Below, piece by piece: positions 25,251 to 33,460 of a stretch of DNA of 39,931 nucleotides. The position numbers were made by a program, and so were the translations under genes. The DNA lies in NCBI RefSeq assembly GCF_000254135.1, contig NZ_AINS01000019.1, forward strand, positions 1 to 39,931, written 5' to 3'. This DNA is from Campylobacter coli LMG 9860 (GTDB taxonomy: Bacteria; Campylobacterota; Campylobacteria; Campylobacterales; Campylobacteraceae). Positions within the stretch are counted from its first letter, which is position 1; each line of letters opens with the position of its first letter. The notes below the pieces were generated by a model. The model saw only the letters and a program-made list of their open reading frames with translations. It searched no databases and was not told the origin of the DNA.

Positions 25251-27653
25251 ATGAAAATCTTAAAATTTGATAAAATAAATTTTGGCTCTTATGAAAATTT
25301 TACATGGGATAATGGTCTTGAAGAATTTAAAACAATCAATATTTTTTATGGCAGAAATTATTCAGGTAAAACGACACTTTCAAGGATAGCTAGAAGCTTT
25401 GAGCTTAAAAAACATAATGAAGATTTTTTAGATGGAAATTTTAAAATAAAACTAGAAGATGGTAGTTTTTTAACCCAAAATGATGTTATAAATTCTAATC
25501 TAGATATTAGAGTTTATAATAGTGATTTTGTAAAGGAAAATTTAAATTATCTATATGATAAAAAAGGGAATATAAAAGGTTTTAAAAGTATAGGTGTGGA
25601 GCAAAAAGATATAAAAGAAAGTATTGAAAAAAGAAAGGAAATTTTAAAAACAAGAAATGAAAAATTAAAAGATATACAAGCCAATCGGGAAAATATTTCT
25701 AAAACACAACAAGCCAAAATAAAAACTTTAAACGAAAAGCTTATAGATAAAGCTAAGTTAGTAAAAAGTGAACCAAATTTAATAAAACAGGGCAGTAATT
25801 ATGATAAAAGAAATTTAGAAAATGATTTAATAGAAATTAAAGATAATATAAATGCTTATATTCTTAACAATGAAGAACAAAATCAACTTATAAAAATCTT
25901 AGAAGATAAAGAAAAACAAAATATAATTTTCAAAAATACTTTTAATAAAGATAATTTTCAAGGTATTTTCACATATTCATTAAAGATTCTTGAAAAAGAA
26001 GTTATCATTAAAGAAAATTTAACAAGCGAATTGAGAAAATGGCTAGAAGAGGGTTTGGAATTTCACAAAGAGCATTCATTTACACAGCAATGTAAATTTT
26101 GCAATAACCCTTTAACACTAGAAAGAATAGCTTGGATTGAAAATAACATAAAAGATGATAGCGGAGAAAAAGAACAAATTGAAAAAGAATTAAAAGATTT
26201 ACTAGATAATTTTGAAAGCTATAAGCTAGAATCAAAAAAATTATTGCTAGGTATTGAATATGAAAATTTTTATTCTAACTATAAAGATATTTTTATTGGC
26301 TTGAAAGAACAGCTAGGAGCAAATATTGCGAATTATAACAAAGAGCTATTGAAAATAGAGGAAAAAATAAAAGAAAAACAAAAAGATGTTTTTACTCCTA
26401 TAAAATTAGAAAACACAAATGATTTTTCAGATGAGATATTTTTAATATTAAATAAAATTGAAAATTTATGCAAAGAAAATGATGAATACACAAATAAATT
26501 ATCAACAAATCAAGATGAAGCAAGAGAAAAATTAAGACTGAATGAAGTAGCAAAATTTGCTAAAGATAGTGATTGTTTTGCTATACAAGATGAAATTCAA
26601 AATTTAAAACAAAATATAAATACTTTGGAGAAAAGTATTGCAACACAAAATAACAAAATAGATCTTTTAGAAAGTAGAATAGAAAAATATAAAGAAAAAC
26701 TTAGTAATCTAGAAACTTCTACAAGCAATATAAACAAATATTTAAAATCATATTTTGGACATAATATGCTAGAGTTAAAAGTAAAAAAAGATGACAAAGG
26801 ACAATTAAATGGAGAATTTGAAATTTTAAGAAATGGCAAGCAAGCTAAGAATTTAAGTGAGGGTGAGTGTAGTTTAATTGCTTTTTGTTATTTTGTGGCA
26901 AGTTTAAAAGATGCAAACACCAAAGATAAAAATCCTATAATATGGATAGATGATCCTATCTCTAGCCTTGATAATAATCATATATTTTTTATATTTTCTG
27001 TGATAGAGAATGAAATAGTAAGAAAAAATTCTTTTGAGCAATTTTTTATATCTACGCATAATTTAGATTTTTTAAAATATATAAAAAGATTAAAGAAAAG
27101 CAAATCCAAACAAAGCAAAAATGATGAAAAAGAGTATGATTTTCCACAATACTATTTTATTGAAAAAAGCGTCAAAGAAAGTATGGAAACAAGTGAAGTT
27201 AAAAAACTACCTAAATGTTTAGAGAAATATACAACAGAATTTAATTATCTTTTTGAGCAAATTTATAAGTTTAAAAATATTGATGGTATAAATGATGAAG
27301 ATTTAAAAACTTCTCTTGTTTATAATTTTGGAAATAATTTAAGAAAATTTCTTGAGATTTATTTATTTTTTAAATATCCAAATAATTTTGAGAGTTTAGA
27401 TAAAGAATTAATCGAAAGATTTTTTAATGATACATATCAAAGTGATAGGATTGATGAAAATCATCAAAAAATGGTAGCAAGTATTATAAATAGGTATCAA
27501 AATGAATACTCACATTTAAGAGAGATACTTAGCAGAGGAATGCAACCTATTGATATAGAAGAAAGCAAAAAAATAGCTAAATTTATTTTAGAAACAATAA
27601 AACAAAATGATAAACAACAATATAAAGCGTTAGTTAAAAGCATAGGTAAATAA
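25251..27653 (+). CDS. rloC: RloC-type anticodon nuclease (ABC ATPase with zinc hook and HEPN-like RNase)
   Basis: Probable tRNA-cutting back-up to the restriction system. 800 aa. The N-terminal ABC/SMC-like ATPase has Walker A GRNYSGKTT (34-42). A long coiled-coil region follows, interrupted by CKFC (Cys281/Cys284), a zinc-hook CxxC as in RloC and Rad50. The ATPase resumes with LSEGE (535-539) and WIDDP (565-569), then FFISTHNLDFL. The C-terminal domain has the PrrC/RloC triad pattern: Arg698-xxx-Glu702 in NLRKFLEIYLF and the HEPN Rx6H motif Arg748-His755 in NRYQNEYSHLREI. PrrC is about 400 aa and has no hook, so RloC fits better. Target tRNA not inferable. Codon use is very AT-rich. Confidence 0.85.
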   Translation: MKILKFDKINFGSYENFTWDNGLEEFKTINIFYGRNYSGKTTLSRIARSFELKKHNEDFLDGNFKIKLEDGSFLTQNDVINSNLDIRVYNSDFVKENLNYLYDKKGNIKGFKSIGVEQKDIKESIEKRKEILKTRNEKLKDIQANRENISKTQQAKIKTLNEKLIDKAKLVKSEPNLIKQGSNYDKRNLENDLIEIKDNINAYILNNEEQNQLIKILEDKEKQNIIFKNTFNKDNFQGIFTYSLKILEKEVIIKENLTSELRKWLEEGLEFHKEHSFTQQCKFCNNPLTLERIAWIENNIKDDSGEKEQIEKELKDLLDNFESYKLESKKLLLGIEYENFYSNYKDIFIGLKEQLGANIANYNKELLKIEEKIKEKQKDVFTPIKLENTNDFSDEIFLILNKIENLCKENDEYTNKLSTNQDEAREKLRLNEVAKFAKDSDCFAIQDEIQNLKQNINTLEKSIATQNNKIDLLESRIEKYKEKLSNLETSTSNINKYLKSYFGHNMLELKVKKDDKGQLNGEFEILRNGKQAKNLSEGECSLIAFCYFVASLKDANTKDKNPIIWIDDPISSLDNNHIFFIFSVIENEIVRKNSFEQFFISTHNLDFLKYIKRLKKSKSKQSKNDEKEYDFPQYYFIEKSVKESMETSEVKKLPKCLEKYTTEFNYLFEQIYKFKNIDGINDEDLKTSLVYNFGNNLRKFLEIYLFFKYPNNFESLDKELIERFFNDTYQSDRIDENHQKMVASIINRYQNEYSHLREILSRGMQPIDIEESKKIAKFILETIKQNDKQQYKALVKSIGK

Positions 27654-27671
27654 ATAGAAAAAGGCAATACA

Positions 27672-28880
27672 ATGACAAATTTACCGCAGGGTTGGAAAAT
27701 GGAAACACTTGGTGAAATATTATCAAGTGATAAATACTCTATAAAAAGAGGGCCATTTGGAAGTGCTTTAAAAAAAAGCTTTTTTGTAGAAAAGGGTATT
27801 AGAATTTTTGAACAATATAATCCTATAAACAATGATCCACATTGGAAAAGATATTTTATTTCGCATGAAAAATTTCAAGAATTAGAAGCGTTTAAGGCAA
27901 CAGAAGGCGACCTACTAATTAGCTGTTCTGGAACTTTGGGAAAAATAGTAGAATTACCCAAAGATACAGAAATGGGGATTATAAATCAAGCACTTTTAAA
28001 AATAAGGCTTAATAATATAAAAATCTTAAATAGTTATTTTATTTATTATTTTAATTCTCCAATAATGCAAGAGAAAATTTTAGAATCCACCTTAGGTTCA
28101 GCAATCAAAAATATAGCTAGTGTAAAAATTCTTAAACAAATCGAAATTCCGTTACCGCCGCTCAAAGAGCAAGAAAGGATAGTGGGAATTTTAGATGAGA
28201 GTTTTGCAAAGATAGATGAGAGTATAAAAATCTTAGAGCAAGATTTGCTAAATTTAGATGAGTTAATGCAAAGCGCCTTGCAAAAAGCTTTCAATCCATT
28301 AAAAGACAATGCTAAAGAAAACTATAAACTCCCACAATCTTGGGAATGGAAAAGCTTAGAAGAGATTAGCGAAAATATTTCTGCGGGTGGAGATAAGCCA
28401 AAAAACTGCACAGAAAGTAAAACTGCCAAAAATCAAATCCCTGTTTATGCAAATGGTGTAAATAATAATGGTTTAGTTGGATATACAGATAAAGCTACCA
28501 TTATAAAACCTTCTTTAACTATATCTGCTAGAGGAACAATAGGTTTTGTTTGCATTAGAAAAGAACCTTATTTTCCTATTGTAAGGCTTATTTCTTTAAT
28601 TCCTTGTGAAAATATATTATGCTTACATTATTTATATTTTTGTTTGAATTTTTTTATAGCAAAAGGTGAAGGTTCTAGTATTCAGCAACTTACTATACCA
28701 AAATTTAAATCCCTACAAATCCCCCTACCCCCACTCAAAGAACAAGAGCAAATCGCAGAGCATTTAGATTTTGTCTTTGAAAAGGCAAAGGCTTTAAAAG
28801 AACTTTACACTAAAGAGCTAAAAGATTATGAAGAGCTTAAGCAATCCTTGCTTAATAAAGCTTTTAAGGGAGAATTATAA
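27672..28880 (+). CDS. hsdS: Type I restriction specificity subunit
   Basis: DNA-recognition subunit binding a bipartite site and directing both HsdM and HsdR. 402 aa with the classical two-TRD layout. TRD1 spans about 1-155 (LPQGWKMETLGEILS start) and the first conserved coiled coil starts with EIPLPPLKEQERIVGILDE (about 158-215). TRD2 spans about 220-345 (LPQSWEWKSLEEIS start). The second conserved region starts at residue 351 with PLPPLKEQEQIAEHLDF and runs to the end. Both TRDs begin with the same L-P-x-x-W motif, so the gene is a tandem half-subunit duplication. The ATG follows AAAGG, 18 nt after rloC. Recognition sequence not predictable by eye. Confidence 0.95.
   Translation: MTNLPQGWKMETLGEILSSDKYSIKRGPFGSALKKSFFVEKGIRIFEQYNPINNDPHWKRYFISHEKFQELEAFKATEGDLLISCSGTLGKIVELPKDTEMGIINQALLKIRLNNIKILNSYFIYYFNSPIMQEKILESTLGSAIKNIASVKILKQIEIPLPPLKEQERIVGILDESFAKIDESIKILEQDLLNLDELMQSALQKAFNPLKDNAKENYKLPQSWEWKSLEEISENISAGGDKPKNCTESKTAKNQIPVYANGVNNNGLVGYTDKATIIKPSLTISARGTIGFVCIRKEPYFPIVRLISLIPCENILCLHYLYFCLNFFIAKGEGSSIQQLTIPKFKSLQIPLPPLKEQEQIAEHLDFVFEKAKALKELYTKELKDYEELKQSLLNKAFKGEL
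28146..28175 (+). repeat. Conserved-region repeat, copy 1, inside hsdS
   Basis: 30-bp segment encoding IPLPPLKEQE at the start of the central conserved region of HsdS; copy 2 is at 28719-28748. The copies differ at several third positions, so they are an old duplication. Such repeats can support TRD swapping between strains. Confidence 0.6.
28719..28748 (+). repeat. Conserved-region repeat, copy 2, inside hsdS
   Basis: Second copy of the segment encoding IPLPPLKEQE, at the start of the distal conserved region of HsdS, 573 bp after copy 1. It marks the boundary where TRD2 ends. Confidence 0.6.
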
Positions 28881-29000
28881 TGTTAAAAAATTCGCCAAAT
28901 TTTAACACATTGGCTTAATATGTTAAAAATTTTTGATTTTTTTAACATATTTTTTTATAATGTTAAAATTTTTAGAAAAAATTAACATATTGGAAAATTA
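28881..29000 (+). repeat. Three tandem 40-bp operator-like units before fic
   Basis: The whole hsdS-fic gap is three 40-bp units (28881-28920, 28921-28960, 28961-29000). Each begins with TGTTAAAA and carries TTAACA 15 nt later, so each holds the inverted repeat TGTTAA-N15-TTAACA (TGTTAA at 28881, 28921, 28961; TTAACA at 28902, 28942, 28982). The remaining positions differ between units, so the palindromes are what is conserved, as expected for regulator binding sites. The array starts immediately after the hsdS stop and ends on the A of the fic ATG. The likely ligand is a dimeric winged-helix protein, perhaps Fic itself (inference). Confidence 0.8.
28956..28961 (+). promoter_or_regulatory. 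fic-hsdM promoter -10 box inside the operator array
   Basis: TATAAT whose last base is the first base of the third TGTTAA site, 38 nt before the fic ATG. An identical TATAAT overlaps the first site at 28876-28881. Protein bound to the array would cover both -10 boxes, so repression is the simplest reading. Confidence 0.55.
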
Positions 29001-30070
29001 TGAAAGAATTTATACCTCAAAAATTGCCTTTAAATATAGAATTAAATGCAAATATTTATAGTCTTATCATTAAAGCTTCTAGAAAATTAGCAGAGTTAAA
29101 TGGACTTAGTAAAAGCATACCAAATCCAAGTATTTTAATCAATGCTTTGATTTTACAAGAAGCAAAAGATTCGAGTGAGATAGAAAATATCATCACAACA
29201 CATGATGAACTTTTTTTATCTGATGTTGATGAAAACAAACTCACAAGAGCAGCAAAAGAAGTGAAAGATTATGAAAGTGCTTTGAAAAAAGGATATGAGT
29301 TATTAAAAAAAGAACAGTTATTAAGAAATGCACATATTTTAGAAATTCAAAAAAGATTAGAAAGAAACAATGCAGGCTTTAGAAAACAAAGTGGCACAAT
29401 GCTTAAAAACCCTATTACAGGAGAAATCAAACACATACCCCCACAAAATCATAGCGACATACAAGAGCTTATGAGAAATTTAGAGCAATACATTAACGAT
29501 GATAGTTTAGATGAATTTGATTTTTTGGTAAAGATGGCAATTATACATTATCAATTTGAAAGCATTCATCCTTTTTATGATGGCAATGGCAGAACGGGTA
29601 GGATTATAAATATACTTTATTTAGTATATAAAGGACTTTTGGATTTTCCTATTTTATATCTTAGTGCTTATATAGTAAAAAATAAAGATGAGTATTATAA
29701 GCTTTTGCAAAAAGTGCGTGATGAAGGGGATATTTTAAAGTGGATAGAATACATACTTAAAGGCATAGAGCAAACCGCTGCAAAAACTATTGAAACTATC
29801 ATTAAGATAGAAAAAATGATGTCTAATGTAGGTGAAATTTTACAAAATAAAACGAATTTTTATAGTAAAGATTTTGTAGAGCTTTTGTTTTCTCATCCTT
29901 ATACAAAGATAGATTTTTTGATAGAAAAATTAAATATTTCTAGGCAAAGTGCCTCAAAATATCTTAAAATTTGTGAAAATTTAGGGGTATTAGAATGCAT
30001 TAAAATAGGTAGAAATCATTATTATATAAATATAGAACTTTTAAGACTTTTTAAAAAGGGAATTTTTTAA
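29000..30070 (+). CDS. Fic-domain AMPylase with C-terminal winged helix
   Basis: 356-aa cytoplasmic protein predicted to transfer AMP (or another nucleotide) to target proteins. The Fic active site is complete: HPFYDGNGRTGR (residues 190-201), with catalytic His190. Before it lies the class II inhibitory helix motif SSEIEN (Ser58-xxx-Glu62-Asn63), whose Glu normally blocks ATP positioning. The N-terminal LPLNIELNANIYSLIIKASRKLAEL is the Fic_N type. Residues about 295-350 form a winged helix (TKIDFLIEKLNISRQSASKY, then LGVLECIKIGRNHYYIN). AAA-free GGAAA precedes the ATG. The stop directly abuts the hsdM ATG, so the two are co-translated. The 40-bp operator array lies upstream. Confidence 0.9.
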   Translation: MKEFIPQKLPLNIELNANIYSLIIKASRKLAELNGLSKSIPNPSILINALILQEAKDSSEIENIITTHDELFLSDVDENKLTRAAKEVKDYESALKKGYELLKKEQLLRNAHILEIQKRLERNNAGFRKQSGTMLKNPITGEIKHIPPQNHSDIQELMRNLEQYINDDSLDEFDFLVKMAIIHYQFESIHPFYDGNGRTGRIINILYLVYKGLLDFPILYLSAYIVKNKDEYYKLLQKVRDEGDILKWIEYILKGIEQTAAKTIETIIKIEKMMSNVGEILQNKTNFYSKDFVELLFSHPYTKIDFLIEKLNISRQSASKYLKICENLGVLECIKIGRNHYYINIELLRLFKKGIF

Positions 30071-31558
30071 ATGCAAAATAAAATCGACAAAATCACAGAC
30101 ATACTAAGACGCGATGATGGTATAAGCGGTGCGATGCACTATAGTGAGCAAATCAGCTGGATATTGTTTTTAAAATTTTTAGATGATTATGAAGAAGAAT
30201 TAAAACTAGAAGCTATCTTAAATGATAAAGCATATAAAAGCATTTTAGAAGAAAAATTCAGCTGGAGAATATGGGCAGCTCCAAAAACAAGTGAAGGCAA
30301 ACTTGATGTAAAAAATGCTTTAAGCGGAGATGATTTGCTTAACTTTGTAAATAACGAGCTTTTTCCATATCTAAAAAGCTTTAAAGATAATGAAAATTTC
30401 AAAAGCATAGAGTATAAAATAGGCGGAATTTTCGAGTTTATAGACAATCGCATAGCCAATGGACACACCTTAAGAGAGGTTATAAATTTAGTCGATGAGC
30501 TAAGCTTTAGTAAAGAAAGTGATGTATTTGCCTTAGGTGAAGTTTATGAAAAGCTTTTAAAAGATATGGGAAGCGATGGGGGAAATAGTGGAGAATTTTA
30601 CACGCCACGCCCTTTGATAAGAGCTATGGTAGAAGTGATAGATCCTAAAGCAAAAGAAAGGATTTATGATCCTGCTTGTGGGAGTTGTGGGTTTTTAGTA
30701 GAAAGCTTTTTGCATATCTTGTATGAAGACAGGAATAAAAACAAAAAAGCAAATTTAAGCGTAGAAGAGCTTGAATTTTTACAAAATGATGCATTATTTG
30801 GCAAAGAAAAAACCCCACTAAGCTACGCAATGGGCGTGATGAATATGATCTTGCACGAGGTAAAATCTCCAAATATCATCAAAACAAACACTCTAAATAA
30901 AAAAATCACAGACATAACCCAAAGCGAAAAATATGAAGTGATTTTGGCAAATCCACCCTTTGGAGGCAAGGAAAAAGAACAAATTCAAAACAACTTTCCC
31001 GTAAAATCAAACGCTACTGAGCTTTTATTTTTACAACATATCTTAAAATCTTTAAATAACAACGGAAGATGTGCTATAATAGTGCCTGAGGGCGTGCTTT
31101 TTCAAAATTCAAATGCCTTTGTAAGCGTGAAAAAAGACTTGCTAGAAAATTTCAATCTCGAATGCGTTTTAAGCTTGCCAAGCGGGGTATTTTTACCTTA
31201 TAGTGCGGTAAAAACCAATGTGCTTTTTTTCTCAAAAGGAAAAAGAAGTATTTGTGGTGAAGATGATAAGGTGTATTATTATGAGCTTATACCACCTTTT
31301 AAACTCACCAAAAACAAGCCTTTAGAATACGCACATTTTGAGGAATTTTTAAAAATCTATAAGGAAAGAAAAATCACTCCTCATTCTTATCTAGTTAGCA
31401 TAAAAGAACTTGAAGAAAGAAACTATGATATAAGTGCTAAAAATCCAAATTCCAAAGAAGAAAAAACCTTGCGTGAAGTAGAAGAAATCCTAAGCACTTT
31501 AAAGGCAAATCAAGAAAAAGCCAATGAGCTTTTGCAAAAAATACAAAATATTATCTAA
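30071..31558 (+). CDS. hsdM: Type I restriction DNA adenine methyltransferase subunit
   Basis: Methylates adenine N6 in the HsdS-defined site, protecting host DNA and forming the M2S core. 495 aa, normal length. The N-terminal HsdM domain starts IDKITDILRRDDGISGAMHY and continues ISWILFLKFLDDYEEEL. GEFYTPRPLIRAMVEVIDPK precedes the SAM motif I DPACGSCGFL (from Asp200). The catalytic motif IV is NPPF (294-297). A C-terminal coiled coil (REVEEILSTLKANQEKANEL) should contact HsdS. It begins 1 nt after the fic stop, so it lies downstream of the fic promoter rather than next to hsdR. Confidence 0.95.
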   Translation: MQNKIDKITDILRRDDGISGAMHYSEQISWILFLKFLDDYEEELKLEAILNDKAYKSILEEKFSWRIWAAPKTSEGKLDVKNALSGDDLLNFVNNELFPYLKSFKDNENFKSIEYKIGGIFEFIDNRIANGHTLREVINLVDELSFSKESDVFALGEVYEKLLKDMGSDGGNSGEFYTPRPLIRAMVEVIDPKAKERIYDPACGSCGFLVESFLHILYEDRNKNKKANLSVEELEFLQNDALFGKEKTPLSYAMGVMNMILHEVKSPNIIKTNTLNKKITDITQSEKYEVILANPPFGGKEKEQIQNNFPVKSNATELLFLQHILKSLNNNGRCAIIVPEGVLFQNSNAFVSVKKDLLENFNLECVLSLPSGVFLPYSAVKTNVLFFSKGKRSICGEDDKVYYYELIPPFKLTKNKPLEYAHFEEFLKIYKERKITPHSYLVSIKELEERNYDISAKNPNSKEEKTLREVEEILSTLKANQEKANELLQKIQNII

Positions 31559-31584
31559 ACTACTGAATTTTAGAAAGGACACTT

Positions 31585-32187
31585 ATGAAAAAAATCATCT
31601 TTTTGCTTTGTCTTTGTATTAGCTTTGTTTTTGCTAAGCAAATTTATATCGTGCATGGCTATGGCAGCGATGAGAATTACGGATTTTTACCAAGTGTAGC
31701 AAAGAATTTAAAAGCTAAAAATCATGAAGTTTTACTTTTAAGTTTCCCTAATGCTTTTTCGCCTAAGCTTGATGAGTGGATGCAAACCATGAGTCAAAAT
31801 TTCACAAAACTTGATGAAAATACCTTTTTTATCACGCATTCTTTAGGTGGAGTTGCGGTGCTTGATTTTTTAAATTCGCTTGATGAAAGGACTAAAATCG
31901 GCGGTGTAATAATGGTTGCACCCTTTGATGAACCTTTGGCAAAATTGCCTATTTTAAATGATTTTATAAAGCCAAAATTAGACTATAAAAAGCTTGATAA
32001 CATGATAATTCACAAAATCATCATCAGCGCAAAAGACGATAAAGTCGTGCCAATTTGGGTGAGTGAAAATTTAGCCAAAAAGCTAAATGCTAAATTCATA
32101 CAAACTCCAAATGGTGGACATTTTATGGAAAGCGAAGGCTTTAAAGATTTGCCTTTGGTTATAGAAGAATTAGAGCGTATTAAATAA
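31585..32187 (+). CDS. Exported alpha/beta serine hydrolase (YdeN/RBBP9 family)
   Basis: 200-aa hydrolase of the RBBP9/YdeN group. KQIYIVHGYGSDENYGFLPS is the typical oxyanion/His-Gly start. The catalytic triad is Ser86 in FFITHSLGGVAVLDF, Asp151 or 152 in ISAKDDKVVP and His179 in PNGGHFMESEGF. Unlike cytosolic family members it starts with a signal peptide (MKKIIFLLCLCISFVFA), so it should act in the periplasm. The ATG at 31585 follows AAAGGA. 26 nt separate it from hsdM and it may share that transcript; substrate unknown. It converges with the flavin oxidase gene. Confidence 0.82.
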   Translation: MKKIIFLLCLCISFVFAKQIYIVHGYGSDENYGFLPSVAKNLKAKNHEVLLLSFPNAFSPKLDEWMQTMSQNFTKLDENTFFITHSLGGVAVLDFLNSLDERTKIGGVIMVAPFDEPLAKLPILNDFIKPKLDYKKLDNMIIHKIIISAKDDKVVPIWVSENLAKKLNAKFIQTPNGGHFMESEGFKDLPLVIEELERIK

Positions 32188-32207
32188 CCCTTAAATATAA
32201 GGGTTAT
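32183..32207. terminator. Bidirectional hairpin between hydrolase and oxidase genes
   Basis: Stem ATAACCCTT / AAGGGTTAT with a 6-nt loop in the 26-bp convergent gap; it includes the hydrolase stop codon. T runs are short on both sides, so it is a modest terminator for either strand. Confidence 0.5.
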
Positions 32208-32213
32208 ACAGCT

Positions 32214-33329
32214 TTATCCAAAACGCTTTAGGCTAAAATACTGCTTTATACTCGGATCTAGCTTTTGAGTCTGCAATGCTTTCACGCCTAAAAGTCCAAG
32301 TGCGGGAGCAAATTTAAACCCATGACTAAGCCCACCCATAAAAAAGAGATTTTCATCTAAAAAATCGATGATAAAATCATCATCAGGGCTTAAAGGATAG
32401 GTGCAAACACTGCCTTTGCTAAAATCTTTTAAATCAGGAAAAAATTCTTTGATATGCTTGTCTATATCAAGAGTATCTTGCTCATAAGATCCAAATTCCA
32501 CGCGTTCTTCGCGGGTGCTAATGATCTCCCCTACTTTATCTCTACCCACTTTTAATCCATCTGCAAAATCAGGAAAACCATAAAAATAATCGTCTTCAAA
32601 TTCGAGTATAAACGCTGGAAAACCTTGTGAGAGTTTATAAGAATCCGTATCAAACCAATTCACCACTTTGCGTCTAATGCCCACAGGCACTTTTGGCAAG
32701 TCAAATTCACACACGCCCAATACTTCATTGACATAACTTCCTGCACTGATTAGAATTTGTTTTGCTTGTATGCTGGAATTTTGTGTTTGTATTTTATACA
32801 CTCCATTTTCTTTACATATGCGCACGATTTCATCACACAAAGTATGCGCACCAAGCTTGCAAGCAGCGTTGATAGCACTTTTTACACTCAAATCACTATA
32901 CACAAAGCCTGTGTCTGTTTCTAACACGCCGAAAAAATCATCCGATACGCAAATATTATAATTTTCTTGCAATTCTTTGGCATTTAGAATTTTTGCTTTA
33001 AGATCGTAATTTTTCACACTTGAAAGCACATTTTGCATAAAAGTAGAATTTGAGCCGATATTTAAAAGCCCACAACGCTCAAAAAGCTTGATATTTTGCT
33101 CTTTTTCAAATTCTCCCCAAAGCGTGTATGCCTCTTGTAAAAGCGGTATATACTTTTCACCCTCGCCATAAGCTATACGAAAAATCCTTGTATCACCATG
33201 ATAAGAACCTTGAGTATGGGGTGCTTGAAATTTATCTATAAGACAGGTTTTTAAGCCCATTTTAGCCGCATAATACCCCGCAAAACTCCCCACACTACCA
33301 CTTCCAATAACCGCTATGTCATAAGTCAT
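32214..33329 (-). CDS. SolA/MSOX-like FAD-dependent amine oxidase
   Basis: Flavoprotein of the sarcosine oxidase / N-methyltryptophan oxidase family that oxidises secondary amines, releasing hydrogen peroxide. 371 aa from the ATG at 33329, matching SolA length. An in-frame ATG at 33362 adds 11 residues, but AAGGA sits 7 nt before 33329. The dinucleotide fold is AVIGSGSVGSFAGYYAAKMG. QGSYHGDTRIFRIAYGEG is the family's flavin-binding block, and SVCTYPLSPDDDFIID carries the Cys in the position used for covalent FAD. LFFMGGLSHGFKFAPALG ends the FAD domain. Substrate unknown. It is a DadA-like D-amino-acid dehydrogenase less likely, because of these motifs. Confidence 0.85.
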   Translation of the reverse strand: MTYDIAVIGSGSVGSFAGYYAAKMGLKTCLIDKFQAPHTQGSYHGDTRIFRIAYGEGEKYIPLLQEAYTLWGEFEKEQNIKLFERCGLLNIGSNSTFMQNVLSSVKNYDLKAKILNAKELQENYNICVSDDFFGVLETDTGFVYSDLSVKSAINAACKLGAHTLCDEIVRICKENGVYKIQTQNSSIQAKQILISAGSYVNEVLGVCEFDLPKVPVGIRRKVVNWFDTDSYKLSQGFPAFILEFEDDYFYGFPDFADGLKVGRDKVGEIISTREERVEFGSYEQDTLDIDKHIKEFFPDLKDFSKGSVCTYPLSPDDDFIIDFLDENLFFMGGLSHGFKFAPALGLLGVKALQTQKLDPSIKQYFSLKRFG

Positions 33330-33460
33330 TTTATCTTCCTTTATATCGCCAATTTGATACATAAAATTTGGAAAAAATTATACTATAAATATTAGTTCAG
33401 TGTTTATAAAAAATAAAAATTTATCCCTTGCTTAGAAATTTTGAGGATTAAAATTTAATT

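Noticed and set aside
28881-29000. Short regularly spaced repeat as a CRISPR array
   Set aside because: Only the palindromic half-sites recur, there are no unique spacers of constant length between identical repeats, and no cas genes are near. An operator array fits better.
33330-33362. Eleven extra residues at the N terminus of the SolA-like oxidase
   Set aside because: The ATG at 33329 has AAGGA at a good distance and starts just before the FAD motif as in the family; the upstream ATG has no ribosome site.
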